Positions 1-8,058 of a stretch of DNA of 19,056 nucleotides are shown one piece after another. The first letter of the stretch is position 1, and every line of letters begins with the position of its first letter. The position numbers and the translations under genes are program-made. This DNA is from Bacteroides sp. CAG:144 (GTDB lineage: Bacteria > Bacteroidota > Bacteroidia > Bacteroidales > UBA11471), in contig HF999731.1 of assembly GCA_000434215.1 (NCBI GenBank), forward strand, positions 11,632 to 30,687, given 5' to 3'. The notes under the pieces were generated by a model, which worked only from the letters and a program-made list of their open reading frames with translations, was not told where the DNA came from and ran no database searches.

Positions 1-2
1 TC

Positions 3-29
3 GAAGAGGACAACTCCGGAAACATTTAA
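3..29 (+). CDS. possible C-terminal tail of an upstream gene (partial)
   Basis: Reading from base 3, the frame encodes EEDNSGNI and then TAA at 27-29, 12 bases before the thioesterase ATG. Close spacing to a same-strand gene makes it plausible that this is the end of an upstream operon member cut by the window edge. Eight residues cannot identify a family, and the other two frames are also open at the edge, so this is only a weak call. Confidence 0.3.
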   Translation, partial: EEDNSGNI

Positions 30-41
30 AAATCTTCTGTT

Positions 42-452
42 ATGGAAAAACCCCGCTATATCCACGAAATCGAAATCAAGGTACGCGATTATGAGTGCGA
101 CATGCAAGGTATCGTCAATAATGCCAACTATCAACACTACATGGAACACGCCCGCCATGAGTTCTTATTGAGCGCCGGTAAAGGTTTTACCGATTTGCGG
201 GAACAAGGTATCGAATGCGTTGTACGCCATGTCGACATCGAATACCGAGTCTCTTTACGAAGCAAAGATATAGCCGTATGCCGTCTTTACTTACGACGGG
301 AAGGTCCCAAATATGTATTCTACCAAGACATCTACCGGAAAAGCGACAATAAACTGTGTACCCGAGGAAAAGTAGAGAGTGTCGCCACTGTCAACGGGAG
401 GGCAACCCGGGGAGATGAGTTGGCCGAATATTTCAAGGATTACCTGATCTAA
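42..452 (+). CDS. acyl-CoA thioesterase, 4HBT hot-dog fold (YbgC/FadM-like)
   Basis: A 136-residue protein, the usual size for a single hot-dog-fold thioesterase. The N-terminal part carries the family pattern: an acidic residue, D20, followed by QGIVNNANY (22-30) and then a helix with EHARHEFL. In this family that Asp and the Asn-rich stretch form the active site that hydrolyses acyl-CoA thioesters; the substrate cannot be told from sequence. The ATG at 42 follows an AT-rich stretch without a Shine-Dalgarno motif, as is common in Bacteroidota. The gene ends 16 bases before dprA, so the two are probably co-transcribed. No signal peptide is seen, so it should be cytosolic. Confidence 0.85.
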   Translation: MEKPRYIHEIEIKVRDYECDMQGIVNNANYQHYMEHARHEFLLSAGKGFTDLREQGIECVVRHVDIEYRVSLRSKDIAVCRLYLRREGPKYVFYQDIYRKSDNKLCTRGKVESVATVNGRATRGDELAEYFKDYLI

Positions 453-468
453 CAAACCAATTTCTGTT

Positions 469-1584
469 TTGATACCGTCCGAATCTCTCCGCTACGCGAT
501 TGCGCTTTCGCAAATGAAAGGCATGAGCCGTCAAGTTGCCGAAAAGCTACTACTGTCATGCGGCGACTTGGATACGCTCTTCAACGAGTCGGCAGAAAGT
601 TGGCGGGAAATTCTGGGCATCACCGCTCCGCTATTCGATGAAACAAGCCGGGAAAAAGCACTGTCGGCAGCCGATGCCGAAATGGCATTTATCGAGAAAA
701 GAGGTATTACCCCTCTCTTTTTCACCGACATGGATTACCCGGCCCGGCTGCATGAATGTCCCGACGCACCGGTCATGCTCTATTTCAAAGGGAACGGGAA
801 TCTGAATCCGCACCACATATTAAGTATCGTCGGGACACGAAAGGCAACCCGATACGGTCGAGATTTTTGCGCCGATTTACTCGGTCAACTATCCCAATCC
901 GTCCCGGGACTGACTATCGTCAGCGGCATGGCTTACGGCATCGACATCTGCGCACACCGGGAGGCGTTGAAAAACAATCTACCGACCATCGGTGTCCTTG
1001 CCCACGGCTTGCACACTCTTTATCCGTCGGTACACCGCGTTACGGCCCGAGAAGCCGAACAAAATGGTGGACTTCTCACCGAATATACCACCCAACAACC
1101 TATCCTGAAAATCAATTTCGTGGCCCGCAACCGCATCGTAGCGGGAATGACCGAAGCAACCCTCGTCATCGAATCGCCCGAAAAAGGCGGAGCACTTATC
1201 ACTGCTCATCTCGCCCGCGACTACAATCGGGAAGTTTTTGCCCTCCCGGGAAATATCAATCAAGAATGTTCGATCGGGTGTAACCGACTCATACGCGATA
1301 ATGTCGCCGCACTTGTTACTTCGGCCAAAGACATCATCGAAACAATGGGGTGGGAAACAGCCACACGATCCGACGTAAAACAACAGCCCTCCCTATTTCC
1401 CGAAATTTCGGAAAAAGAGTCTGTCCTGCTTCAAATACTGCATGAGCGGGGAGAAATGCAAATCAATCAACTCACTGTCGCCACCAACCTCCCCACCGGG
1501 GAAATACTCTCCACACTACTGGAAATGGAATTCAAGGGTCTTGTGCGTACACTCCCGGGAGGTATGTTCCGCACCACCAAATAG
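469..1584 (+). CDS. dprA: DNA-processing protein DprA (Smf)
   Basis: DprA binds single-stranded DNA and helps load RecA during natural transformation; it is widespread even in species not known to be competent. The 371 residues show an N-terminal helical region (about 5-70), then the Rossmann-like DprA core with IVGTRKATRYG (120-130), SGMAYGIDICAHREAL (152-167), VLAHGLHTLYP (176-186), FVARNRIVAG (217-226) and the ESPEKGGALITAH segment (235-247). A C-terminal winged-helix region (about 315-368) follows. The start is TTG at 469: upstream there is an in-frame stop at 445-447, and the first in-frame ATG (514) would remove the conserved YAIALSQ segment. It lies 16 bases after the thioesterase gene. 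Its stop is only 7 bases from the end of the convergent ABC ATPase gene. Confidence 0.95.
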   Translation: MIPSESLRYAIALSQMKGMSRQVAEKLLLSCGDLDTLFNESAESWREILGITAPLFDETSREKALSAADAEMAFIEKRGITPLFFTDMDYPARLHECPDAPVMLYFKGNGNLNPHHILSIVGTRKATRYGRDFCADLLGQLSQSVPGLTIVSGMAYGIDICAHREALKNNLPTIGVLAHGLHTLYPSVHRVTAREAEQNGGLLTEYTTQQPILKINFVARNRIVAGMTEATLVIESPEKGGALITAHLARDYNREVFALPGNINQECSIGCNRLIRDNVAALVTSAKDIIETMGWETATRSDVKQQPSLFPEISEKESVLLQILHERGEMQINQLTVATNLPTGEILSTLLEMEFKGLVRTLPGGMFRTTK

Positions 1585-1591
1585 AAATCAT

Positions 1592-2242
1592 CTAAAACTT
1601 TTCAACCATCTTATGCACCCGGAACCTCTGTGTGGCCAACGCATCGAAATAATGGGCCTCATGGGTAACCAATAGAATCGTGGCCGTGCGATTGGCCTCC
1701 CGTAAAAGGTCGATCATCATCTGCCCGAAGTGCCGGTCGACATACGAGGTCGGCTCGTCGAGAATCAATACTTCGGGATTTGTAATCAACGCCCGGCCAA
1801 ACAAAGCCCGCTGCAACTGCCCGCCAGAAAGTTCACCGATCGGTGTCGCGGCATAATCGGACAACCCCACCCGAGCCAACATATCATCGAGCAAAAGGGC
1901 TGAATCTTTACGGGATAACTTCTTACCGATAAGCCCCATAGCGACGACCTCGGCAACCGTAACCGGGAATCGGGAGTCAATGCGGCTTTTCTGCGGTAAA
2001 TATCCTATATCGAGCGAAGAAACAGCAGTACCGTCCCTATAAAAAACGACCGTCCCCTCATCGGGCCGCAGCAATCCTAAAATGACCCGTAACAAAGAGG
2101 TTTTTCCCCCGCCGTTCGGACCTACAATCAATGCAAAATCACCCCGGAAAATTTCTATCGAAACATCGGAAAGAACCAAATGGTCGTCATATCTCAAATC
2201 GACATGACTCAAAACAATCTGTTTATCATCGGATAAAAGCAT
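1592..2242 (-). CDS. znuC: metal ABC transporter ATP-binding protein (ZnuC-like)
   Basis: ATPase subunit of an ABC importer, predicted to power zinc or manganese uptake at the inner membrane. Numbered from the upstream TTG at 2248, it has Walker A GPNGGGKT (43-50), the Q-loop glutamine Q86, signature LSGGQ (140-144), Walker B LILDEP (161-166) and H-loop H196. The length of about 216 residues fits the compact ATPases of the ZnuC/TroB/MntB group. An ATG at 2242 is preferred over the TTG at 2248. It overlaps the end of the binding-protein gene by 17 bases, which argues for translational coupling. The substrate is inferred from that partner. No permease gene follows; the next gene is convergent dprA. 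Confidence 0.85.
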   Translation of the reverse strand: MLLSDDKQIVLSHVDLRYDDHLVLSDVSIEIFRGDFALIVGPNGGGKTSLLRVILGLLRPDEGTVVFYRDGTAVSSLDIGYLPQKSRIDSRFPVTVAEVVAMGLIGKKLSRKDSALLLDDMLARVGLSDYAATPIGELSGGQLQRALFGRALITNPEVLILDEPTSYVDRHFGQMMIDLLREANRTATILLVTHEAHYFDALATQRFRVHKMVEKF

Positions 2243-3125
2243 CGGCAATACGCATTATTTCTTCACTCCACGTATACGCAAGCGGATTTATTATTTCGGT
2301 ACGACAACCAACCTCCCGAGCGAAAGTTTCGGCCTGCCGGGGATCAAACTCCTGCTGTATAAAGACGACTTCTACTCCTACATGACGTGCCGAATCGACC
2401 ATCGCCCGTAAATATTGCGGCGACGGAGATTTTCCATCGGGCTCGAGCGCAAGTTGGCGCAGTCCGTAATCGGCAGCCCAATAAGAAAGCGTCGGGTGGT
2501 AAACGGCAAAAGCTTTCCCTTTGAACGGTCGAAGTTTATCAGTCAGTACAGAATCCAATTGAGCGAATCGGCGGTCGATCCGGGCATAATTCTCGGCATA
2601 CACCGATGCCCCATCGGGATCGATTTCGGTCAATGCCCGATACATCGTTTCGACCATTCGACGCGCAAGGCGGGGCGAGCACCATATATGCGGATCGGGA
2701 TATGCCTCTCCGTCATGAAGATGCCCCTCTTCGTGATGGTGCGTACCATACAAGAGTTCCAATCCCTCGGAAAGATCGACGACCTGCAACCGGGGATTAT
2801 TCTCCGACAGCTTACCGAGCCATGAACGCTCGAAGCCCAAATAACCACAACTGAAATAGAGACGACATTTCGATAATCCGACCATTGCCGATGGCGGCAG
2901 ATCATACGATTCGGGATTTCCACCATCGGGTACGGCGCAAACAATATCGACACGACCGCCGGCCAGTTGTTCGGCCCAGTTCTGCAAAGGCGGAATCGTT
3001 ACGGCGACAGAGATACGTCCCGACTTATTATCGGTACAAGCACACAACCCGAAGCCCAACAGAAGCAACAAAACCGAGGCAAAGACTTTTCGGGAAGGCC
3101 GATACAAAAAAAACATCGTGGACAT
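2226..3125 (-). CDS. znuA: zinc-type ABC transporter substrate-binding lipoprotein (ZnuA-like, cluster A-I)
   Basis: Periplasm-facing lipoprotein expected to capture Zn(II), or possibly Mn(II), and pass it to an ABC permease. From the preferred ATG at 3125 it has 299 residues. A basic start and a hydrophobic stretch lead to the lipobox LCAC (lipid-bearing C30). Further on are a His/Asp/Glu-rich loop (129-146) ending in DPHIW, YHPTLSYW with H210, and a C-terminal INPLA. The open frame extends upstream to 3248 but that part overlaps the acetyltransferase gene and would bury the signal peptide; ATG at 3116 is another possible start. Two classic ligand positions differ: the usual G-x-x-P-H becomes GGNPE (E72), and the usual Asp-Pro-Leu becomes INPL (N280). 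The family call is firm; the exact metal is not. Confidence 0.87.
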   Translation of the reverse strand: MSTMFFLYRPSRKVFASVLLLLLGFGLCACTDNKSGRISVAVTIPPLQNWAEQLAGGRVDIVCAVPDGGNPESYDLPPSAMVGLSKCRLYFSCGYLGFERSWLGKLSENNPRLQVVDLSEGLELLYGTHHHEEGHLHDGEAYPDPHIWCSPRLARRMVETMYRALTEIDPDGASVYAENYARIDRRFAQLDSVLTDKLRPFKGKAFAVYHPTLSYWAADYGLRQLALEPDGKSPSPQYLRAMVDSARHVGVEVVFIQQEFDPRQAETFAREVGCRTEIINPLAYTWSEEIMRIADAFIR

Positions 3126-3138
3126 GATAAAATTCAAA

Positions 3139-3705
3139 CTACACATACCTACCCGGCTCGACACCGTAAACGTCTCTATGCAGCCGATCCCGCACACGAC
3201 AGAAAAAATCGGAGAAAGCATCACTCTCCATCGGTACAGGAAGGGCATAAAACATCAGATGCAACTCCAACGGTTGCGCCCCGTCGAAATAAGGGGGCTG
3301 AATGTAACGAAGCGTAGAAAGCGTAAAACCGGAACGCTGATAAAAACCGATACGCCGGCGCGACATTTCATCAAATGGCAACTCTACTTCGAGAACGACC
3401 GGAGTTTGTAACTCCTCGCACAAAAGCCGTAAAGCTTTCCCTCCATAACCGCCCCCCCTCTCATCGGGATCTACGGCAAAATGTTCCCCATACGTCAAGT
3501 CGGGCCATTGCCAATAAGAAATGAAGCCGACTTTCTTGTCTCCGTCGCATAAAAGACGAAGATGAAAAACAGGAGTATTTCCAAGTAATTCGACCAACTT
3601 TTCAAAAGGCCGACGTTCGTCAACAGGAAAAGACTTCACATACAAATCTTCGATATAAGAAAGCGCCTCCTTATCGGCAGGCGTTACAGGTTGTAATCTC
3701 AACAT
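3139..3705 (-). CDS. GNAT-family N-acetyltransferase
   Basis: Predicted acetyl-CoA-dependent transferase of unknown substrate, 188 residues from the preferred ATG at 3705. The acetyl-CoA binding region is seen at about 76-95, with FAVDPDERGGGYGGKAL standing in for the family R/Q-x-x-G-x-G/A turn. FYQRSGF (121-127) is the typical later strand-turn. In-frame ATGs at 3744 and 3753 would add 13 or 16 residues that resemble nothing in the fold, so the shorter start is chosen. The gene stops 13 bases before the binding-lipoprotein start, so it probably leads the znuA-znuC transcript, though nothing in the protein ties it to metals. Confidence 0.8.
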   Translation of the reverse strand: MLRLQPVTPADKEALSYIEDLYVKSFPVDERRPFEKLVELLGNTPVFHLRLLCDGDKKVGFISYWQWPDLTYGEHFAVDPDERGGGYGGKALRLLCEELQTPVVLEVELPFDEMSRRRIGFYQRSGFTLSTLRYIQPPYFDGAQPLELHLMFYALPVPMESDAFSDFFCRVRDRLHRDVYGVEPGRYV

Positions 3706-3822
3706 CGTTCTACTTTTTATAATCAAGTTACTATTCGTCCGCATGTATTGCATATCTCTTATTTATCAAAATATAACGCTACCCCTCGGCCGACATTACT
3801 CCAAATTGTATTTATTTCAGTA

Positions 3823-3830
3823 CAAAGATA
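3823..3830 (-). promoter_or_regulatory. possible promoter -7 box for the GNAT-znuA-znuC cluster
   Basis: On the minus strand this reads TATCTTTG, an exact match to the Bacteroidota TAnnTTTG box, and lies about 120 bases before the preferred GNAT start. I see no convincing TTTG/TTG box at the expected distance upstream, and no Zur-like palindrome, so support is limited. Confidence 0.4.
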
Positions 3831-3845
3831 GAAATTTTATTCGTT

Positions 3846-3878
3846 TTTGATAGAATATGCTTTTTTTTCATATCTTTG
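3846..3878 (+). promoter_or_regulatory. Bacteroidota-type promoter of the Lrp/AsnC gene
   Basis: TTTG at 3846-3849 is followed after 21 bases by TATCTTTG at 3871-3878. Both elements and the spacer match the TTTG-N19-21-TAnnTTTG consensus of the Bacteroidota primary sigma factor. The predicted RNA start near 3885 gives a leader of about 20 bases before the ATG at 3904. This is the best promoter in the window. Confidence 0.75.
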
Positions 3879-3903
3879 TTACGCCAAACATACACATAAT
3901 ATT

Positions 3904-4470
3904 ATGGGACATCATCAACTGGATAATCTCGACTACAAAATCTTGAAACTTATCGCGTCGAATGCCCGTATTCCATTTTTGGAAGTAGCCCGCGAATGCA
4001 ATGTTTCGGGAGCAGCTATACACCAAAGGGTACAAAAATTGACCAACCTCGGTATTATCAAAGGTTCGGAGTTTACCCTAGACTCAAACCGTATCGGCTT
4101 TGAGACATGTGCATACATCGGTGTCTACCTGCAAACACCGGGACAGTTCAAAGAAGTCATGGATAAACTGCAAAATATTCCCGAAGTGGTCGAATGCCAC
4201 TATACAACAGGAAAGTACGATATGTTTTTGAAAATATACGCTCGTAACAACAATCACTTATTACAGATTATCCATACCAAATTACAACCGTTGGGACTGG
4301 CTCGTACCGAATCGATCATCTCTTTCAAAGAGGCTTTCCGCCGCCAACTGCCCATCGAAAACATCTCGACTTATGAAAAAGCCGAAAGCAATTATACAAC
4401 AGGCAACGAAGAGTCGGGAGAAGAACCGGTAAAAAAGAAAAGAGGTAGAAAAAGTAACTCTGCCATCTAA
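3904..4470 (+). CDS. Lrp/AsnC-family transcriptional regulator
   Basis: A 188-residue DNA-binding regulator that in this family responds to amino acids or similar small molecules. It has an N-terminal winged HTH (about 5-60, with LDNLDYKILKLIASNARIP and the recognition region VSGAAIHQRVQKL). A RAM effector-binding and oligomerisation domain follows (about 68-145, including GKYDMFLKIYARN). The frame is open upstream to 3847, but the promoter box lies inside that stretch and the HTH begins just after the ATG at 3904, so that start is chosen. After the RAM domain comes a roughly 30-residue charged tail ending in KKKRGRKSNSAI, which is longer than in typical Lrp proteins and looks like an AT-hook-type basic patch. 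It diverges from the GNAT-znu cluster, which is a possible target, but that is inference. Confidence 0.92.
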   Translation: MGHHQLDNLDYKILKLIASNARIPFLEVARECNVSGAAIHQRVQKLTNLGIIKGSEFTLDSNRIGFETCAYIGVYLQTPGQFKEVMDKLQNIPEVVECHYTTGKYDMFLKIYARNNNHLLQIIHTKLQPLGLARTESIISFKEAFRRQLPIENISTYEKAESNYTTGNEESGEEPVKKKRGRKSNSAI

Positions 4471-4508
4471 TCGACAGATTTCATTCTCCTCGGAAATCTC
4501 ACAAATAA

Positions 4509-4545
4509 GATAAAAAGTCTCCGAAAATTTCGGAGACTTTTTATC
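4509..4545. terminator. strong bidirectional intrinsic terminator
   Basis: A perfect inverted repeat: arms 4509-4526 and 4528-4545, with core AGTCTCCGA/TCGGAGACT flanked by A and T runs on both sides. It sits between the convergent Lrp/AsnC gene and the receptor pseudogene and can stop transcription from both. Confidence 0.9.
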
Positions 4546-4562
4546 TTTTCTCTCATCGGGTA

Positions 4563-6827
4563 TCAGTGCCCGAATCTCGACGTATCGACTTTTTTCATAT
4601 TTTTTTTCTTATATCCGCCGAAACGGTAACCGAGATGTAAAATCAGCGCCCTGTTATGAAAGGCATTATCCATATCTAAATACTGACCCTTGAAACGAAC
4701 TTTCAGGTTGGGCATACCGGTATTAAATATATCGCTACACCGGGCTGAGAATGTTAGCCTATCATCGGCCAAACTCCACTTTAATCCGGCCGTAAGATCG
4801 AAGACGTTTCCAATATCGAAAGTTCCTTGTATGGCAGGGGTCTGTATACTACCAATCAACTCTAACGATAAATTTCTACCGACTTTGAACATATTATCCA
4901 AAGAGGCACAAAACACCCACTTCCTTCGGTCAAAGGGGATATCGAAAAAATCATCGCAACGCTGATGCATTTCCATACCGGATAATGTCAGTCGGGAATC
5001 GAACCAGCCACCGAAACCGAAAGGTAAAACAACATTAGCCCCCCATAACCGCATATAATCCCAATTTGTATTTTTATAAATCAAAGCCAATCTATCGGTC
5101 GACTGATAGGCTGCTTGCGTAAAAAAATCCGATGTATGGGTAAAAAACAATCCGAAAATATATTTCTGCCGCCATACATAATTCCCGTTCAGGTTATATG
5201 TCGTCATCGGCTTTAATCCCGGAGTTCCCCATAACTCCGTATATCCATTAAGGTAACTCACGGCCGACTGCATATCCCAATAGCTGGGATAAGTTTTGTC
5301 GGTCGATAAAGATAATTGCAACACATGTTCCGGCGTTCTTAAATAAGTAAAAGAGGCTTGCGGATAAATCGTCCACTTACAATACTGCCCCATCTTATAA
5401 TATTCGCCCGTAGCGGAAACCGTCCAAGAAACGCCCAATGCAGACTCCTTACCCACAGACAGATAAAAATCGGCTGTATGTTCTCTTATATGAGAATTTA
5501 AATTTTCTGTAACGACATTACCCTCTACCTCATCAAACGACTGATAATCATGATCGGCTGCAAACCGATAAGACGCACCACAACCTAAGCGTCATTTTTT
5601 CTCTATTATACGGGAATAATCGACATATGTCGAATAACGGTCGATTTCTTGCCCGCCCATTATAGAAAAACGTCTCCGTCGGCCATCTGAAAAATCGGCG
5701 ATCAGATTTTGATTGTTATCTGAAAAATAATGTGTATAGTCGCCACCGACTTCAAGCCCAAATCCCGAATAATAATGCAACGAAACATTATGCATACGGG
5801 TATCGATGTATTTATCGACAACTCCGGTCTGGTAGTTTCCGGTAGTACGGCTTTCATTGTATTGACGGGGAATATAATTTCCGGTATAGGCAACATCAAT
5901 ACGATTTTTTGCATCGACATTATAAGTCATCAATGCACCGAGATTGTGATTCCAGAATTTACTGCTGAGACGTTCGTTCTGCTGTATATCGTATATACGG
6001 CCACCGAAAGAATGTTCGGAGTAAAGATCGATATATTCCAAATTCTTTACATTTTCCGCTCCATACATAAGGTCAAAGGTTATTTTCGACATCGCCAAAC
6101 GGAAATTGGCATCAATGCCACCACCGTTGAAATACCGGTTCCGATAATCGGCATTCACCTCCCCCTGAAAAGAATGCTCGGGCGACTTTTCAAGAATCAC
6201 ATTGACAACAGCCCCCCTCGTATGATACTCAGGCGGCGCACTATACATGACCTCGACCTTCTCTACCCGTTCCACCGGCATACTGCGCAAAAAGGTTTCG
6301 AATTGCTCTTCGTCCATGTTTTTGGGTTTTCCGTCAATGACTACGGTAGTACGTCCCGCCCCAATCAGACTCAATCCGTCTTTATCTTCCCTTATTCCGG
6401 GCAATCTGGCTAATGCTTCATATACGTTGTTCACAACCCTCCCTTCAAAGAGGTGGGCCAAATCATATTCCAAACGGCCATTTTCCACCTTCACAAAAGA
6501 AGGTTTATTCTTCACGAGAACCTCTCCCAGAACAAAGTCTTTCGGTTCGAGAAAGATTGTATCTACATTTTGACCCCGACACTCGACTTGTCGGGTTGCA
6601 TAAAGAAGATGCTGGATTATCAGCCGATATTTTCTGGGATTTTCCTGCAAGATAAACGACCCGTCAGATCCCGACAAAGCAATACTTTTTACCAAGGAAT
6701 CTTTTGCCTGCAAAATGACGGTAGCACCTTCTATTGGTTGTTTGCTGCCATCGACAATCGTTCCCTTTATTTGTGCTTGTAGCGATATGGCACTGCATAA
6801 CAACACAATCCCTATTCCGACTTTCAT
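4563..6827 (-). pseudogene. TonB-dependent-receptor-like outer-membrane beta-barrel protein, interrupted by one in-frame TGA
   Basis: Read as one frame this is a 755-codon gene whose only defect is a TGA at codon 412 (plus-strand 5592-5594). The N-terminal part has a signal peptide (1-18), a carboxypeptidase-regulatory-like beta-sandwich (about 19-95), and a plug domain (about 105-215) with VVIDGKPKNM and APPEYHTRGAVVNVILEK. The rest is beta-barrel and ends in HLGYRFGGYKKKN and TSRFGH, typical of Bacteroidota outer-membrane beta-barrel proteins. After the TGA the same frame continues with RLGCGASYRFAADHDYQSF and no further stop until the natural end, so there is no frameshift. A downstream fragment could only start at a weak GTG (5456) and would lack export signals. 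The transported compound is unknown. It may be a recent nonsense mutation, a strain variant or a base-call error. Confidence 0.85.
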
Positions 6828-7046
6828 TGTAGGTTGCTAAGTTGATAAATTTTCTTCTCAATGAAATAGCCTTGAATACAATCGTATCTTTGGCTTCTAT
6901 ACAACGAGCCTTAAATATACTAAATTTATCATACGGGAATCCCGAAATATTTTTCTTCTTTACAATTCGGCCTTCGCTGCAATTCACACAATCAAAACAG
7001 GCAGTCGAAATATCAAAATAACCCCTCTAAATAAAAAAATATTCTC

Positions 7047-7076
7047 TTCGATATGAGCCTTGAATCCGTAAATTTG
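7047..7076 (+). promoter_or_regulatory. possible promoter of the EamA transporter gene
   Basis: TAAATTTG at 7069-7076 matches TAnnTTTG and lies 19 bases before the ATG. TTCG at 7047-7050 is an imperfect upstream element at an 18-base spacer. Another TAnnTTTG match, TATCTTTG, lies further upstream at 6885-6892. The rest of the 6828-7095 gap is AT-rich and shows no gene. Confidence 0.45.
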
Positions 7077-7095
7077 CGGCACAAAAAAATCAAGA

Positions 7096-8040
7096 ATGAC
7101 CTCTCAGACAAAAGGCACGATATGCGGCATCATAGCCGCCGTCAGCTATGGGACCAACCCGCTCGGAGCACTTTATCTTTACCAAGTAGGCGTGAATGCC
7201 GATTCGGTTCTTTTCTATCGTTACACCTTAGCCGCCGTCATACTCATGGCTCTCATGAAAGTAAAAAAAATTCCGTTTGCCATAAATATCAAAGAGTTGT
7301 CTGTTATCGGAGGATTGGGTGTCCTGTTTGCGGTTTCCTCGCTTACGCTGTTCACCAGTTTTTATTTTATGGACGCCGGTATCGCATCGACCCTACTCTT
7401 TGTATACCCTATCATGGTGGCTGTCATCATGGCGATATTTTTTCACGAAAAAATCACTTTCTCGACCACGCTTTCCATATTGTTGGCACTAGGCGGTATA
7501 GCTATGCTCTATAAAAGCGACGGCAATGAAACTCTAAGCACAATAGGAATCATACTGGTTATGGTCTCCTCATTATCTTACGCCCTCTACATCATTATCA
7601 TCAACCGGTCGGGACTGCGTATGTCTGCCATCAAACTCACCTTCTATGTTCTGCTCTTCTGCATTCTCACCATCATCGTACACTCGTGCATGGGACAAAG
7701 TTATCGGTTGCAACTGCTCACTACTCCCTATATGTGGTTCTTTGCCTTCCTTCTGGCTGTTCTCCCCACGGTAATTTCGCTGGTGACCATGTCGATAGCC
7801 GTTCGCATCATCGGTTCGACCCCTACCGCCATACTCGGAGCCTTGGAACCGCTTACCGCTGTCGCCATAGGTGTAACGCTTTTTCACGAGCCGTTTACCC
7901 CACGACTGGCCTCGGGCATTCTGCTCATACTCTCGGGGGTTATTCTCATTATTTTGGGAAAATCGATACGGCCACGTAATTTACGATTGATTCTCGACCA
8001 TCTGCGACGGCTCTTGCAGACGGCACTGGGTAAAAAATAA
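7096..8040 (+). CDS. EamA/DMT-family transporter
   Basis: A 314-residue integral inner-membrane protein of the drug/metabolite transporter superfamily, with about ten hydrophobic segments arranged as two EamA repeats (about 7-140 and 150-290). Family features seen are the early YGTNPLGAL turn with LFYRYTLAA, STLLFVYPIMVAVIMAIFFHEKI closing the first repeat, and ILGALEPLTAVAIGVTLFHEP in the second. Members export or import amino acids, nucleobases or other metabolites; the substrate here is not evident. The ATG at 7096 follows an A-rich stretch. A short basic, amphipathic tail (about 290-314) follows the last membrane segment. It appears to be transcribed alone, with trpS downstream having its own promoter core. 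Confidence 0.9.
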   Translation: MTSQTKGTICGIIAAVSYGTNPLGALYLYQVGVNADSVLFYRYTLAAVILMALMKVKKIPFAINIKELSVIGGLGVLFAVSSLTLFTSFYFMDAGIASTLLFVYPIMVAVIMAIFFHEKITFSTTLSILLALGGIAMLYKSDGNETLSTIGIILVMVSSLSYALYIIIINRSGLRMSAIKLTFYVLLFCILTIIVHSCMGQSYRLQLLTTPYMWFFAFLLAVLPTVISLVTMSIAVRIIGSTPTAILGALEPLTAVAIGVTLFHEPFTPRLASGILLILSGVILIILGKSIRPRNLRLILDHLRRLLQTALGKK

Positions 8041-8058
8041 ATCACACATAAAAGATAT

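Noticed and set aside
5592..5594. Selenocysteine or alternative code explanation for the TGA in the receptor gene
   Set aside because: No adjacent selenocysteine-insertion hairpin was evident by eye, the position is in a beta-barrel strand rather than a redox site, and TGA is used as a normal stop by nearby genes.
6664..6987. 107-codon minus-strand frame upstream of and overlapping the receptor gene
   Set aside because: It overlaps the receptor signal-peptide region in another frame and has no recognisable domain; most likely chance.
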